Shown piece after piece: positions 27,285-35,919 of a DNA stretch of 64,000 nt. Numbering within the stretch: the stretch's first letter is position 1; each line of letters starts with the position of its first letter. The notes under the pieces are model-generated. The model did no database searches. It had not been told where the DNA came from and worked only from the letters and a program-made list of their open reading frames with translations. The DNA comes from Paracoccus maritimus (GTDB lineage: Bacteria; Pseudomonadota; Alphaproteobacteria; Rhodobacterales; Rhodobacteraceae): positions 186,001-250,000 of the forward strand of contig NZ_JANAVZ010000004.1 in assembly GCF_025195095.1 (NCBI RefSeq). The letters are read 5' to 3'. The translations under genes and the position numbers were made by a program.

Positions 27285-29257
27285 CGCACGGACCTCATCA
27301 TCAGCCAGATCAGCCATGGCGCACCGATCAGCGACGCGAACAGGCCAAGCGGCAGTTCATAGGGAAACCCGGCCATCCGGGCACCGAAATCGGCCGCCAG
27401 CATCAGCGCGGCCCCGATCAGCGCCGTCCCGGTCACATGATCCCGGGGTCGGGCCAGACCCACACGCCGGGCAAGATGCGGGGCCATTAGCCCGACGAAG
27501 GATAGCGGGCCGACCAGAACGGTCGCCGCGCCGGTCGCCACCCCCGCCAGAAGGATCAGTATCAGTCGCGCCCGACGCAGCGGCAGTCCAAGCCCGCCCG
27601 CGACGTCCGCACCAAGCGGCAACACCCCAAGCCAGCGCCGCGCCGCCAGCGTGAACCCCAGCACCGTGGCGGCCAGCGCCGCCAGAGCCATCGCCGCCGG
27701 CATCGTCACCGCCGAGGACGACCCGCTGAGCCAGTTCAGGATCGCCCAGGATCGCGCATCGCCCACAGCCATCATCGCCGACAGCACCGCCGAAGCCAGC
27801 GCCGACACCGCGATCCCCGCCAGCAGGATCCGCTCGGCCGGCATGTCGCGGCGACTGACGAAGGACGCGACCAGCGCCAGCGCGACGGCGCCGCCCGCCA
27901 TCGTGCCAATCGCAAGCAGCGCTGCGCCCGGCGCGACAGCAAGAAAGATCACCGCCGCATAGCCAAGCGACGCGCCGCCCGACACGCCCAGCACCTCGGG
28001 CGAGGCCAGCGGGTTCGCGGTCAGTCGCTGCAGGATCGCGCCGGCCAGTGCCAGCGCCGCCCCGGCAGAGGCCGCGGCGATCAGCCGCGGCGCCCGCATC
28101 GGCAGGAAGGCGCGAAGACTGTCCCAGTCCAGCACCGCCCATCCCCCCGGCACCCGGCCGATCCAGATCAAAATCAGCGCGGCCAGAACCAGCCCGATGC
28201 CAAGCGTGACCAGCAACCGCACCGGTCGCACAAGGCGTGGCGCCGGTCCTTCGGCAGCCTCGGTTCCGGGCGGGGTCGAGCCGCGCAGACGTGGCAGAAG
28301 CCAGATCAGCAGCGGACCGCCGATCAGGCCGGTCAGGGCGCCGGTGGGAAACATCTCGCCGCCCTGCCCCGCGATGGCCAGCACCAGCCCGTCGCAGACC
28401 GACAGGATCAGCGCGCCGATCGGCGGCGACAACGCCAGAAATTGCTCGATCCCGCGCGCGCCCGCCGTCCGCGCCAAGGCAGGTGCGGCAAGCCCGACAA
28501 AGGCGATCAGCCCCAACTCGGCCGAGACACTGGCGGCGATCCAGGCGGCCAGCGCGACCGCGGTGACACGCACCACCGCCACGTTCAGGCCCAAACCTCC
28601 CGCGCCTTCGACGCCAAGCGACAGCACCCGCAGAGGCCGGGCCAGCAGCGCCGCGCCAATCCCGCCCGCCGCCAGGACCAGTGCCAAGGCCTGTACCCCC
28701 GACCAGTCCTGCTGGACCAGAGATCCGCCATTCCAGATCACCAGCGACAGAAGATACTGCCCCTGGGACAGCGTGACCGCGGTCGCGATGGCGCTGGCGG
28801 TCATACCGACCAGCATCCCGGCGATCACCATTGTGACCGGCGCGAAGCCCCGCCTTGCACCGATGGCAAGAACCAGCGCGGCCGCCAGTCCGGCACCGGT
28901 CATCGCGACCGGCCATCGTCCCCACGCCAGCAGACCCGGCGCAAGGATCGTGGCCAACACCAGCGCCAGCTGCGCCCCCGCCGAAATCCCCAGCGTCGTC
29001 GGATCGGCCACCGGATTGCGCAGCACGGCCTGAAGGATTGCCCCCGACAGACCCAGCGCAGCCCCTGCCAACAGCGCGATCACCCCGCGCGGCATCATGC
29101 CGAAAGCCATCAGGATCTGATCCAGGCTCATTACCTGAGGATCGAAGGGCGGCGCGGGCCATTGCGCCACCGGCAGCATCCGCGCGGCCAGCACCAGCCA
29201 CAACGCGACGCTTAAGACAACCGCAAGCGGCAACCACAGGCGCAGCACGGGCCTCAT
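27281..29257 (-). CDS. fhuB: Siderophore ABC permease, fused double-length FhuB
   Basis: 658 residues made of two FecCD-type permease halves, each about 320 residues with some ten hydrophobic helices. Both halves repeat the family pattern: LSGAILQAVLRNPVADPTTLGIS and LAGAILQRLTANPLASPEVLG, and the coupling loops with GLAAPALAR and GLMAPHLARR. Fused permeases are typical of FhuB for hydroxamate siderophores. The ATG at 29257 overlaps the fhuD stop as ATGA, which fixes the start; upstream frame sequence is not needed. Confidence 0.92.
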   Translation of the reverse strand: MRPVLRLWLPLAVVLSVALWLVLAARMLPVAQWPAPPFDPQVMSLDQILMAFGMMPRGVIALLAGAALGLSGAILQAVLRNPVADPTTLGISAGAQLALVLATILAPGLLAWGRWPVAMTGAGLAAALVLAIGARRGFAPVTMVIAGMLVGMTASAIATAVTLSQGQYLLSLVIWNGGSLVQQDWSGVQALALVLAAGGIGAALLARPLRVLSLGVEGAGGLGLNVAVVRVTAVALAAWIAASVSAELGLIAFVGLAAPALARTAGARGIEQFLALSPPIGALILSVCDGLVLAIAGQGGEMFPTGALTGLIGGPLLIWLLPRLRGSTPPGTEAAEGPAPRLVRPVRLLVTLGIGLVLAALILIWIGRVPGGWAVLDWDSLRAFLPMRAPRLIAAASAGAALALAGAILQRLTANPLASPEVLGVSGGASLGYAAVIFLAVAPGAALLAIGTMAGGAVALALVASFVSRRDMPAERILLAGIAVSALASAVLSAMMAVGDARSWAILNWLSGSSSAVTMPAAMALAALAATVLGFTLAARRWLGVLPLGADVAGGLGLPLRRARLILILLAGVATGAATVLVGPLSFVGLMAPHLARRVGLARPRDHVTGTALIGAALMLAADFGARMAGFPYELPLGLFASLIGAPWLIWLMMRSVR

Positions 29258-30159
29258 GACCAGCCGATCGGTCCGGACGCGAATGCCCCTGCCAGCAACC
29301 GGGCGAAACGCAGGGCGGCCGGGACGCCGCCAAAGGCATTCACATCGGGCAATTGATACAGCCGGCCCTCGACGACGGGGGGAAGCGCCTGCCACAGGAT
29401 GCTGCGCCTCAGGGCGCGGTGCGCCGCGACGGGGATATCGCCGACAACCACCAGCCGCGCCTCGGGCATCGTGGCAAGCCGCTCGATCGGAACCGGCGCC
29501 AGAAAGCTGAACCGGGTGCCCTCGGTCCAGGCATTGCGCAGGCCAAGGCGATTCAGAGTGCTGCCGAACAGGCTATCAAAGCCAAAGGCCCGCAGATGCC
29601 GGGCATCGCCGATATTGACCAAAGCGACAGGCCGATCCGAGAAGCCACGAAGACGCGCGGCCAGATCGTCCAGCTCGGCCTCGGCCCGTGCCGTCGCCCG
29701 CCCGCCGGCATCCGGGTCGCCGACCGCTGCCGACAGCGCATCAACCGCCGCGAATGCCTTGGGCAGCGGCGCTTCGCCGGGAACATAGAATGGCAGGTTC
29801 AGCACCGGCGCCAGCGATGCAAGCCGGTCCTGATAGCGCATGTAATAGGGCGAGGTCAGGATCAGGTCGGGGCGGGTCAGTTGCAGCAGTTCGAAATTCG
29901 GCGCACCACGCAGCCCCAGATCGACGACCTTCGCCGGGACCTTCGGCTGCATCGCATCCTCGCGATAGCGGATCAGTTCGCAGGCCGCGACGGGCATGTG
30001 GCCGATCAGGATCGCGGTCTCCAGCATCGCCCAGTCGATCGCCGCAAGGCGCGGCTGCGAGGGCAAGGCCCGCAGCGACGATGCCGCCGCCAGCCACAGG
30101 CCGGCGGCGGTCAGGATGGCACGGCGATCAGGCCCGGACTTTGCGGCCCGCCCGGTCAC
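29254..30159 (-). CDS. fhuD: Periplasmic siderophore-binding protein (FhuD-like)
   Basis: A 301-residue binding protein of the FecB/FhuD cluster. The N-terminus PDRRAILTAAGLWLAAASSL looks like a twin-arginine signal. The body shows the two-lobed pattern: VPAKVVDLGLRGAPNFELLQLTRPDLIL, then GDARHLRAFGFDSLFGSTL and LVVVGDIPVAAH. I choose the GTG at 30159, which overlaps the receptor stop as GTGA and matches the 4-base overlaps of the next two genes; the ATG at 30210 would overlap the receptor by 55 bases. Confidence 0.85.
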   Translation of the reverse strand: MTGRAAKSGPDRRAILTAAGLWLAAASSLRALPSQPRLAAIDWAMLETAILIGHMPVAACELIRYREDAMQPKVPAKVVDLGLRGAPNFELLQLTRPDLILTSPYYMRYQDRLASLAPVLNLPFYVPGEAPLPKAFAAVDALSAAVGDPDAGGRATARAEAELDDLAARLRGFSDRPVALVNIGDARHLRAFGFDSLFGSTLNRLGLRNAWTEGTRFSFLAPVPIERLATMPEARLVVVGDIPVAAHRALRRSILWQALPPVVEGRLYQLPDVNAFGGVPAALRFARLLAGAFASGPIGWS

Positions 30160-32240
30160 CACTTGTAAGTGACTTTTGCGCTGACGGTGCGCCCCTCGCC
30201 GTAGGAGCAATATGAAAATCCGCAGGCACTGACATAGACTTCATCGGTGACGTTGGTCAGGTTCAACGACATCTCGACATTGTCGCGGCTGTAGGCGGCG
30301 CCCAGATCCACCAAGGTCACGCTGTCCAGTTCGGCCGAGTTGGCCGCATCGATGAAGCGATCCCCGATGTAGCGAACACCGCCCCCGACACGCAGGCCAT
30401 TCGCAAATTCACGATCAAGCCAGATACTGGCGATATGGTTCGGGGCGTCGGCCAATTGGTTGCCATTCAGCGGATCGCCCTCAGGTGCGACCTGCTCGGT
30501 CTTGTTGTAGGCGTAGCCGGCGCGCAGCTTCCAGGCATCTGCGATTTCGGCGGTCGCCTCGATTTCAAGGCCACGCGACTTGACCTCACCGATCTGCCGG
30601 ATGCCGGCGATCCCACCTTCCAGCACAGACCTGTTCACATTCTTCTGGCGCAGATCATACAGCGACGCGGTGATCAGCCCGTCAAACGCCGTCGGCTGGT
30701 ATTTTACCCCAAGCTCCCACTGCTCGCCCTCGGTCGGACGCAAGGCGATTCCATCGATATCCTGCCCAGCCTGCGGATCGAAGGATGTCGAATAGCTGGC
30801 ATATGGCGTAAGACCATTGGCCATGACATATCCAAGGCCGATGCGACCGGTTACCTTGTTGTCCTTGTACTCGGACACGCTTCCGTAACGTTCGCCGGTC
30901 TGCTCCACCCAGTCATAGCGCAGGCCAAGGGAACCGCGCCAGTTCCCGTACTCGACCTCGTCCTGGGCATAGATACCGACCTGACGCAGCTTCGAGTCAC
31001 CCGCATTCGGATCGCCTGGGAACCTGCGCCCACCGGCATAATAGTCTGGATCGCGCCAGTTCAGATCGCTGGCGATGCCAAACTGGCTGCTTTCATAGGC
31101 GTCGTACTGTCGAACATCCACGCCAAACAACAGCTTGTGCACGGCTTGACCAGTCGTGGCCTCGCCCGACAGGCGGGTGTCGAGGCTGATCGTTTCGCTG
31201 TCTTCTTCTTGGCGGCTGGAGCCCCGGCTGAACGTGTCCGCCCCGGTGACCGCAATGGCGTAGGTACTGCGATAGTCCCAGTCCAACTTCTCATAGCGGA
31301 ACCCTTGACTAAGCCTCCAGCCATTGTCGAACTCGTGGCTCAGTTCAAGGCTGAAGCTGGACGATGTTCGGTCGCTGTCGTCCCAATCCTTCTGACCCGT
31401 GTACAGGTCGCGCAGGTAATCGCCATACGCGCTTTGCGTCAGTGCGAACGGGACTCCTGTCGGGGACAGGGGCGAATCCTTGGTGTAGTTCGCCATTATG
31501 TCGATGGTCGTCGCGGCATCGGGCGACCACCGGACCGCACCTGCCAGATAGCCGCGCTTGTTGGTCAGGTCATCGATCTGCGTGTTGTCGTCGCGGCCGA
31601 TCCCGGTAAGCCGCCAGGATAGCGTTTCGGAGGGCGCGCGATTGACATCGAAGAACAACTGCCTGCTTTGGTTGCTGTCATAGCCGACACCTGCTTCGCC
31701 GAAATCGTAGGATTGGGCACGCTTCTGCACCTGATTGATCACGCCAAGTGGCGAGCCTGCTCCGTAAAGCGAGGATGATGGCCCACGCAAGACCTCGATC
31801 TGCTGCATGCCATAGAGTTCCTGGCCAATCGCGCCGAAATATCGCCCCTGGCGCAGTCCGTTCACGTACTGTGCGTTGTCGGCCCGGAAGCCGCGGATAT
31901 AGGGCGTGTCGAACCGCGGATCTATTCCGAACGGCTGTGCGTGGACACCCGACGTATAGCCCAATGCCTGACCCAGATTCTCTGCACCCTGATCCTTGAC
32001 CTGATCCGTCGTGACAACGGACACGGATTGCTGCATCTCGGCTATCGGCGTGTCTGATTTGGTGGCCGCCTGCGAGTATTCACTTACATATCCCTCGGGC
32101 TGGACACTGACATCCGTCGTCGCGGTCAGCGTGATCGCGTCCAGAACAATGGGCTGCTGCGCCTCTTGTGCAAAGGCGGATGCCGACAAGGCGAGAACGC
32201 TTGCGCTGGCAAGCCATGTGATTCTGAATGCGGTTTTCAT
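30156..32240 (-). CDS. TonB-dependent siderophore receptor (FhuA-like)
   Basis: A 694-residue outer-membrane receptor. A signal peptide covers residues 1-24 (ending SASAFAQ). There is a plug domain with TDTPIAEMQQSVSVVTTDQVKDQG-type order, PYIRGFRADNAQYVNGLRQ and VEVLRGPSSSLYGAGSPLGVINQVQK (here QIEVLRGP). A 22-strand barrel follows, ending in the aromatic TVSAKVTYKW, the outer-membrane insertion signal. It has the siderophore-receptor profile of FhuA/FhuE proteins; the operon context suggests a hydroxamate siderophore. The likely promoter and an iron-type palindrome lie in the 523-base upstream gap. Confidence 0.92.
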   Translation of the reverse strand: MKTAFRITWLASASVLALSASAFAQEAQQPIVLDAITLTATTDVSVQPEGYVSEYSQAATKSDTPIAEMQQSVSVVTTDQVKDQGAENLGQALGYTSGVHAQPFGIDPRFDTPYIRGFRADNAQYVNGLRQGRYFGAIGQELYGMQQIEVLRGPSSSLYGAGSPLGVINQVQKRAQSYDFGEAGVGYDSNQSRQLFFDVNRAPSETLSWRLTGIGRDDNTQIDDLTNKRGYLAGAVRWSPDAATTIDIMANYTKDSPLSPTGVPFALTQSAYGDYLRDLYTGQKDWDDSDRTSSSFSLELSHEFDNGWRLSQGFRYEKLDWDYRSTYAIAVTGADTFSRGSSRQEEDSETISLDTRLSGEATTGQAVHKLLFGVDVRQYDAYESSQFGIASDLNWRDPDYYAGGRRFPGDPNAGDSKLRQVGIYAQDEVEYGNWRGSLGLRYDWVEQTGERYGSVSEYKDNKVTGRIGLGYVMANGLTPYASYSTSFDPQAGQDIDGIALRPTEGEQWELGVKYQPTAFDGLITASLYDLRQKNVNRSVLEGGIAGIRQIGEVKSRGLEIEATAEIADAWKLRAGYAYNKTEQVAPEGDPLNGNQLADAPNHIASIWLDREFANGLRVGGGVRYIGDRFIDAANSAELDSVTLVDLGAAYSRDNVEMSLNLTNVTDEVYVSACGFSYCSYGEGRTVSAKVTYKW

Positions 32241-32277
32241 GATTGCCTGCTGAGTTCTGTTCGCGACCAGAAGGTTC

Positions 32278-32290
32278 CTGACTTAATCAG
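32278..32290. promoter_or_regulatory. Palindrome before the siderophore receptor (candidate iron-responsive operator)
   Basis: CTGA, five bases, TCAG. It lies 38 bases ahead of the receptor start, next to a TTGACA on the minus strand (about 32302-32297). The TGA-N-TCA form is like iron-response operators of alphaproteobacteria but shorter than the usual spacing, so the assignment is tentative. Confidence 0.3.
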
Positions 32291-32387
32291 TCGGAATTGT
32301 CAATCGCCATCAGACCAATCCGCATTCCAGAAATCCCCGACCTGACATCGCGGCAGCAGGTGGGAACGAAGACAAGAGATTTGTGCG

Positions 32388-32507
32388 ATGGAGTTAAATC
32401 GCGCGAAGCGGCGAAAACTATCCAAGAAAGCGCTGAGCAGGCTTAGAAGAAATCACACCGAATCTTGGAATGATAAGGATCAACAAAACATCCTTGAGTT
32501 GCATTGA
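32388..32507 (+). CDS. Possible small basic protein (39 residues)
   Basis: An ATG-to-TGA frame inside the receptor/coiled-coil gap. The first half is very basic (RAKRRKLSKKALSRLRR) and the second half is polar and acidic. The ribosome site is weak (AAGAGA, about ten bases upstream). The charge pattern is unusual for random sequence, but no family is recognised and it may be chance. Confidence 0.2.
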   Translation: MELNRAKRRKLSKKALSRLRRNHTESWNDKDQQNILELH

Positions 32508-32763
32508 AAGATAAAAAGCAACCCTTAGGAATATTGAAAAACTCCCCCAGAGCGTACCGCAAAGGCTTTTCCTCCAACCGTCCACGCTAACAAAAGGAAC
32601 GAATCAGGGGCCTTCGCGAAGTGTGATTGTACCATTCGGCGAATTCGATAAGCATTACCGAAGACCGATCCGGATCAATCGCAGTTTATTGTGATTCAAT
32701 TCGCTGAAAAGTTGACAAGAAGTCCTGAATCAGCATCCTTGATATTACTGCAAGGAGAAATCC

Positions 32764-34839
32764 GTGGCACGTTTTATCTGGTCAGTTTGTTCAGCAATCG
32801 TTTTGCTTGTGGTTGCCATTTCGGCGCCTGCTCCGGCGCGCGCGCAGCAAGACGAGACGCAGCGCGCGCATGCCCTGCGTCAGATCATCGCGACGATGGA
32901 TGCAGAGGTCGCACAGCTTGAAGCGCGTTCGGAACAAGCACAGACCAAGCTGGACGAACTGAACGCGGATATTCCCGAGGCCGAAACAAGATTGCAGGAC
33001 TTGCAGTCCGAGATTGACGATCTGACCGCGCGGCGCGGGGAACTGGACGCGCGCATCGGTCAGGCGGACGCGCAGGACGAACAGCAGCAGCAGCTGGACG
33101 CCGAAATCGCCAAGAAGCAGGCATCGGTTGAGGCGCTGGCCGAAACCCTGTCTGCCCGACAGGCCGACCTGGACGCCTTGCAGCGCCAGATCGACGACGC
33201 CGCAGCGAAGCGCCAGGAATTGCAGTCTGGCATGGCCGAGACCGAGGACATGAAGACGCAGCGCGACAATCTTGCAGCAGAGCTGAACCAGCTGCAGCAA
33301 GAAGCCGAGACGCTGCAACAGACGATCGCGACGCGGCGCGAGGAGGCCGAGGCGCTGAACGCCCAGGCGACCAGCGTTCGCGCCGAGATCGAAAAGCTTG
33401 GCGCTGAGCGCGAGAGCCTGCAGGCCGACATCGACACCGCACGCAACTCTGCCGAGGCTGAGAAAGCGACGCTCGGCGAACTGACCGCGCAGGCCGAGGC
33501 AATGCGGACGCAGATCGCAGAACTGACGACGGAACGTGACGAGGTGACGGCGGCGCAGCAGACGGCCCAAGCCGCATTGCAGGATTTGCAGCAGCAGGCG
33601 GACCAGCAGCGCGCCGAGATCGAAAGCCTGACCACGCGCCGGGACGAGCTGCAGGCCGAAATTTCCGAGGGTGGCGAGATCGCCGACCAAAGGCAGCTTG
33701 CTGCCAGTCTGGCGGAAACCATCGCCGCACGCCGTCAGGAATTGACCGTTATTGAGGCCGGAACCGCCAAGCTTGCGGACCTTGAACAGTCCATCGCCAC
33801 GCGGCAAGGCGAGATGGACGAACTGACAGGCCAGGCGCAGCGGCTGCGCGACGAGGTCGCGTCACTTAGCGAACGCCGCGACACGCTGAAATCGCAGACC
33901 GAACAGGGCGAGGACGCGGCACAGCAACTGGCCGACGCCGATGCGCTTGCCCAGACCATCGCGGAGCGCCGCGAGGAAATCGCCCGACTTGATGCACAAA
34001 GCACCGAGCTTCGCGACGGGATCGCAGAGATGACGACGCGACAACAGGATCTGGAAAGCAGCGTCGCGCAGCAGACCGAGTTGGCCGAGAAGCTGCAGGA
34101 TCAGCAAGCAAGTTCTGCGCGTCTGGATGAGGAACTGGCCAGCCGCAGCGCGGAACTGGATCAGATGACCCAGCGTGCGCGCGAGCTTGAAGAGCAAGTG
34201 GCCCAGATGTCCGAGGAACGTCAGTCATTGCAGTCCGAGACCGAAGCCGCCCAAAGTGCCAGCGCCCAGATTTCCGACAGCATCGAACAACTGAAGGCTG
34301 AACAAGCCGAGGGCGAAGACACACTCGCAGATCTTCGCGACGAGATCGAAACGATCACGGAACAACGGCGGGAATTGTCGCAAGAGGTCGAAAGCCTGGC
34401 GGAGTTGCAGGCCGAGCGTGAACGTGTCGCGCAGGCTGTCAGCGAACAGCAGTCCGCCCGGGACGCACTGGCATCAGAGGCCGAAACCTTGCGCGCCGAG
34501 ATCGCGACCTTGCGTGATCAACGCGAGGCCCTGACGGCCGCCCAGCCGGAAGCTGCGGCATCTGCCCCGGTCGCGGCGGCGCAGGCGGCAGAGCCGATAC
34601 CACCGGAAATCCAGCCCCAACCAGCGGCGGCCCCCGCTCTGTCCCGCCCCCGCGATGCAGCGGATGTTGATGCGGCGCTTGCGGCGGCGCCGGGGCTTCC
34701 GCGCGACGCGGCGCAGCTTTCCCGCCTGCGCATTCTGCTGATCGAAGGCGCATGCGCGCCCGACGCGCTGCGCCAAGTGCAGAACCCGATCAACCGGCAG
34801 ACGCTGCTGGCCCTGATGTCACGCCTGGAGCGTTGCTGA
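32764..34839 (+). CDS. Secreted or periplasmic long coiled-coil protein
   Basis: The start is a GTG with AAGGAG six bases upstream. 691 residues: a Sec signal peptide ends near residue 28 (APARAQQ). About 570 residues follow of nearly continuous coiled coil made of Glu, Gln, Ala, Arg and Leu, with phrases such as LTTRRDELQAEI recurring at irregular spacing. Then comes an Ala/Pro-rich hinge (about 605-640) and a compact C-terminal segment with two cysteines (EGACAPDALRQVQNP and MSRLERC). Such a rod could span the periplasm or scaffold a complex. The TAXI-type protein starts 33 bases later and shares the operon. Function unknown. Confidence 0.7.
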   Translation: MARFIWSVCSAIVLLVVAISAPAPARAQQDETQRAHALRQIIATMDAEVAQLEARSEQAQTKLDELNADIPEAETRLQDLQSEIDDLTARRGELDARIGQADAQDEQQQQLDAEIAKKQASVEALAETLSARQADLDALQRQIDDAAAKRQELQSGMAETEDMKTQRDNLAAELNQLQQEAETLQQTIATRREEAEALNAQATSVRAEIEKLGAERESLQADIDTARNSAEAEKATLGELTAQAEAMRTQIAELTTERDEVTAAQQTAQAALQDLQQQADQQRAEIESLTTRRDELQAEISEGGEIADQRQLAASLAETIAARRQELTVIEAGTAKLADLEQSIATRQGEMDELTGQAQRLRDEVASLSERRDTLKSQTEQGEDAAQQLADADALAQTIAERREEIARLDAQSTELRDGIAEMTTRQQDLESSVAQQTELAEKLQDQQASSARLDEELASRSAELDQMTQRARELEEQVAQMSEERQSLQSETEAAQSASAQISDSIEQLKAEQAEGEDTLADLRDEIETITEQRRELSQEVESLAELQAERERVAQAVSEQQSARDALASEAETLRAEIATLRDQREALTAAQPEAAASAPVAAAQAAEPIPPEIQPQPAAAPALSRPRDAADVDAALAAAPGLPRDAAQLSRLRILLIEGACAPDALRQVQNPINRQTLLALMSRLERC

Positions 34840-34872
34840 ATGGCCCCACGTCGTTTCCAAGGAGAGAGTATC

Positions 34873-35919
34873 ATGCGTTTGTCCAAGATCTTGCGGGGCG
34901 CCGCACTTGTCGCAGGCTTCATCGGGGCGGCAGCCCTGCCCGGCCTAGCGCAGGAGCCGCGTATCAACATTATGACCGGCTCGGCGACGGGCACCTATAT
35001 TCAGTTCGGTCGAGATATGCAGAACCTGATGGCAGGTTGCGGCCAGCAGATGGGCGTGGTCGAATCGGCCGGCTCCCTGGAGAATTTCCTTGCGGTGCGT
35101 CAGCGGCGGCACACCCAGTTCGGCATCGTCCAGAATGACGTGCTGGAATACATGCAGACCTTTGCAAGCCAGGATCCTGTCGTTGCACGGGCCATTCAAG
35201 GCGTTCGCATCGCCTTTCCCCTGTATGAGGAAGAGGTCCATATCCTTGCCAAGAAGGACATCAACAGCCTTGCGGATCTGGCCGGAAAGCGGGTCGGCGT
35301 CGGCGACGAGGACAGCGGGACATTCCTGACATCGTCCCTGATGCTGTCGCTCAGCGGGATAGAGCCTGCGGAACGTCTGCCGCTGGGACCGCAGGAAGGG
35401 CTGGATGCGCTGAATGCGGACCGCGTCGATGCCTTCATCTATGTCGCGGGGGCGCCCGCCTCGCTGTATTCCGAAGGCAACATCGACGGCGACCGCTTTC
35501 ACCTTGTCCCGATCTCGGATGATACGCTGACCAGCGTCTATACGCCCTCGACCCTTCCCGCCAACACCTATCCGTTTCAGACCGAGCCCGTCGATCTGGT
35601 CGCGGTGAAGGCGGTTCTGATGACCTACGAATACAACATGCGCGGCAACAGCTATCACCGCGATGCCTGCACCGCTGTCTCGGACCTGTCTTCCCTGATC
35701 CTGACGCAACTGGAACAGTTGAAGGCAAATGGCCATCCGAAATGGCGCGATGTCGATCTTGAAGCGATCCCGCCGGGTTGGAGCATTGGCGCCTGCGTCA
35801 ATCGGGGCATCAGCCCCGATTACGTCGCAAACTGCACTGCACCATCGACGATGAGCGATCCCGAAAGCGACGCGAACGCCGCCTATCGCCGCAGCATCTG
35901 TGCCGTCATGGGCTGCTGA
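34873..35919 (+). CDS. TAXI-family (TRAP-type) solute-binding protein, orphan
   Basis: The ATG at 34873 follows AAGGAG. 348 residues: signal peptide 1-26 (ending LPGLAQ), then a TAXI-type binding domain with the opening INIMTGSATGTYIQFGRDMQ, SLENFLAVRQRRHTQFGIVQ, the phrase LAGKRVGVGDEDSGTFLTS and an N-terminal-lobe PLYEEEVHILAK. The C-terminal 40 residues hold three cysteines (one in VANCTAPST, one in RSICAVMGC and the last residue), an extension beyond the usual fold. No TRAP permease gene is near. It stands between the coiled-coil gene and a convergent AAA ATPase gene, which abuts it stop to stop. Confidence 0.78.
   Translation: MRLSKILRGAALVAGFIGAAALPGLAQEPRINIMTGSATGTYIQFGRDMQNLMAGCGQQMGVVESAGSLENFLAVRQRRHTQFGIVQNDVLEYMQTFASQDPVVARAIQGVRIAFPLYEEEVHILAKKDINSLADLAGKRVGVGDEDSGTFLTSSLMLSLSGIEPAERLPLGPQEGLDALNADRVDAFIYVAGAPASLYSEGNIDGDRFHLVPISDDTLTSVYTPSTLPANTYPFQTEPVDLVAVKAVLMTYEYNMRGNSYHRDACTAVSDLSSLILTQLEQLKANGHPKWRDVDLEAIPPGWSIGACVNRGISPDYVANCTAPSTMSDPESDANAAYRRSICAVMGC

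Larger units (their letters stand above)
32241..32763. other. AT-rich divergent intergenic region
   Basis: 523 bases between the receptor gene (minus strand) and the coiled-coil gene (plus strand). It is noticeably richer in A and T than its neighbours and must hold two divergent promoters. It contains a CTGA/TCAG palindrome near the receptor and one small open frame at 32388-32507. I see no RNA gene or terminator with confidence. Confidence 0.5.
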
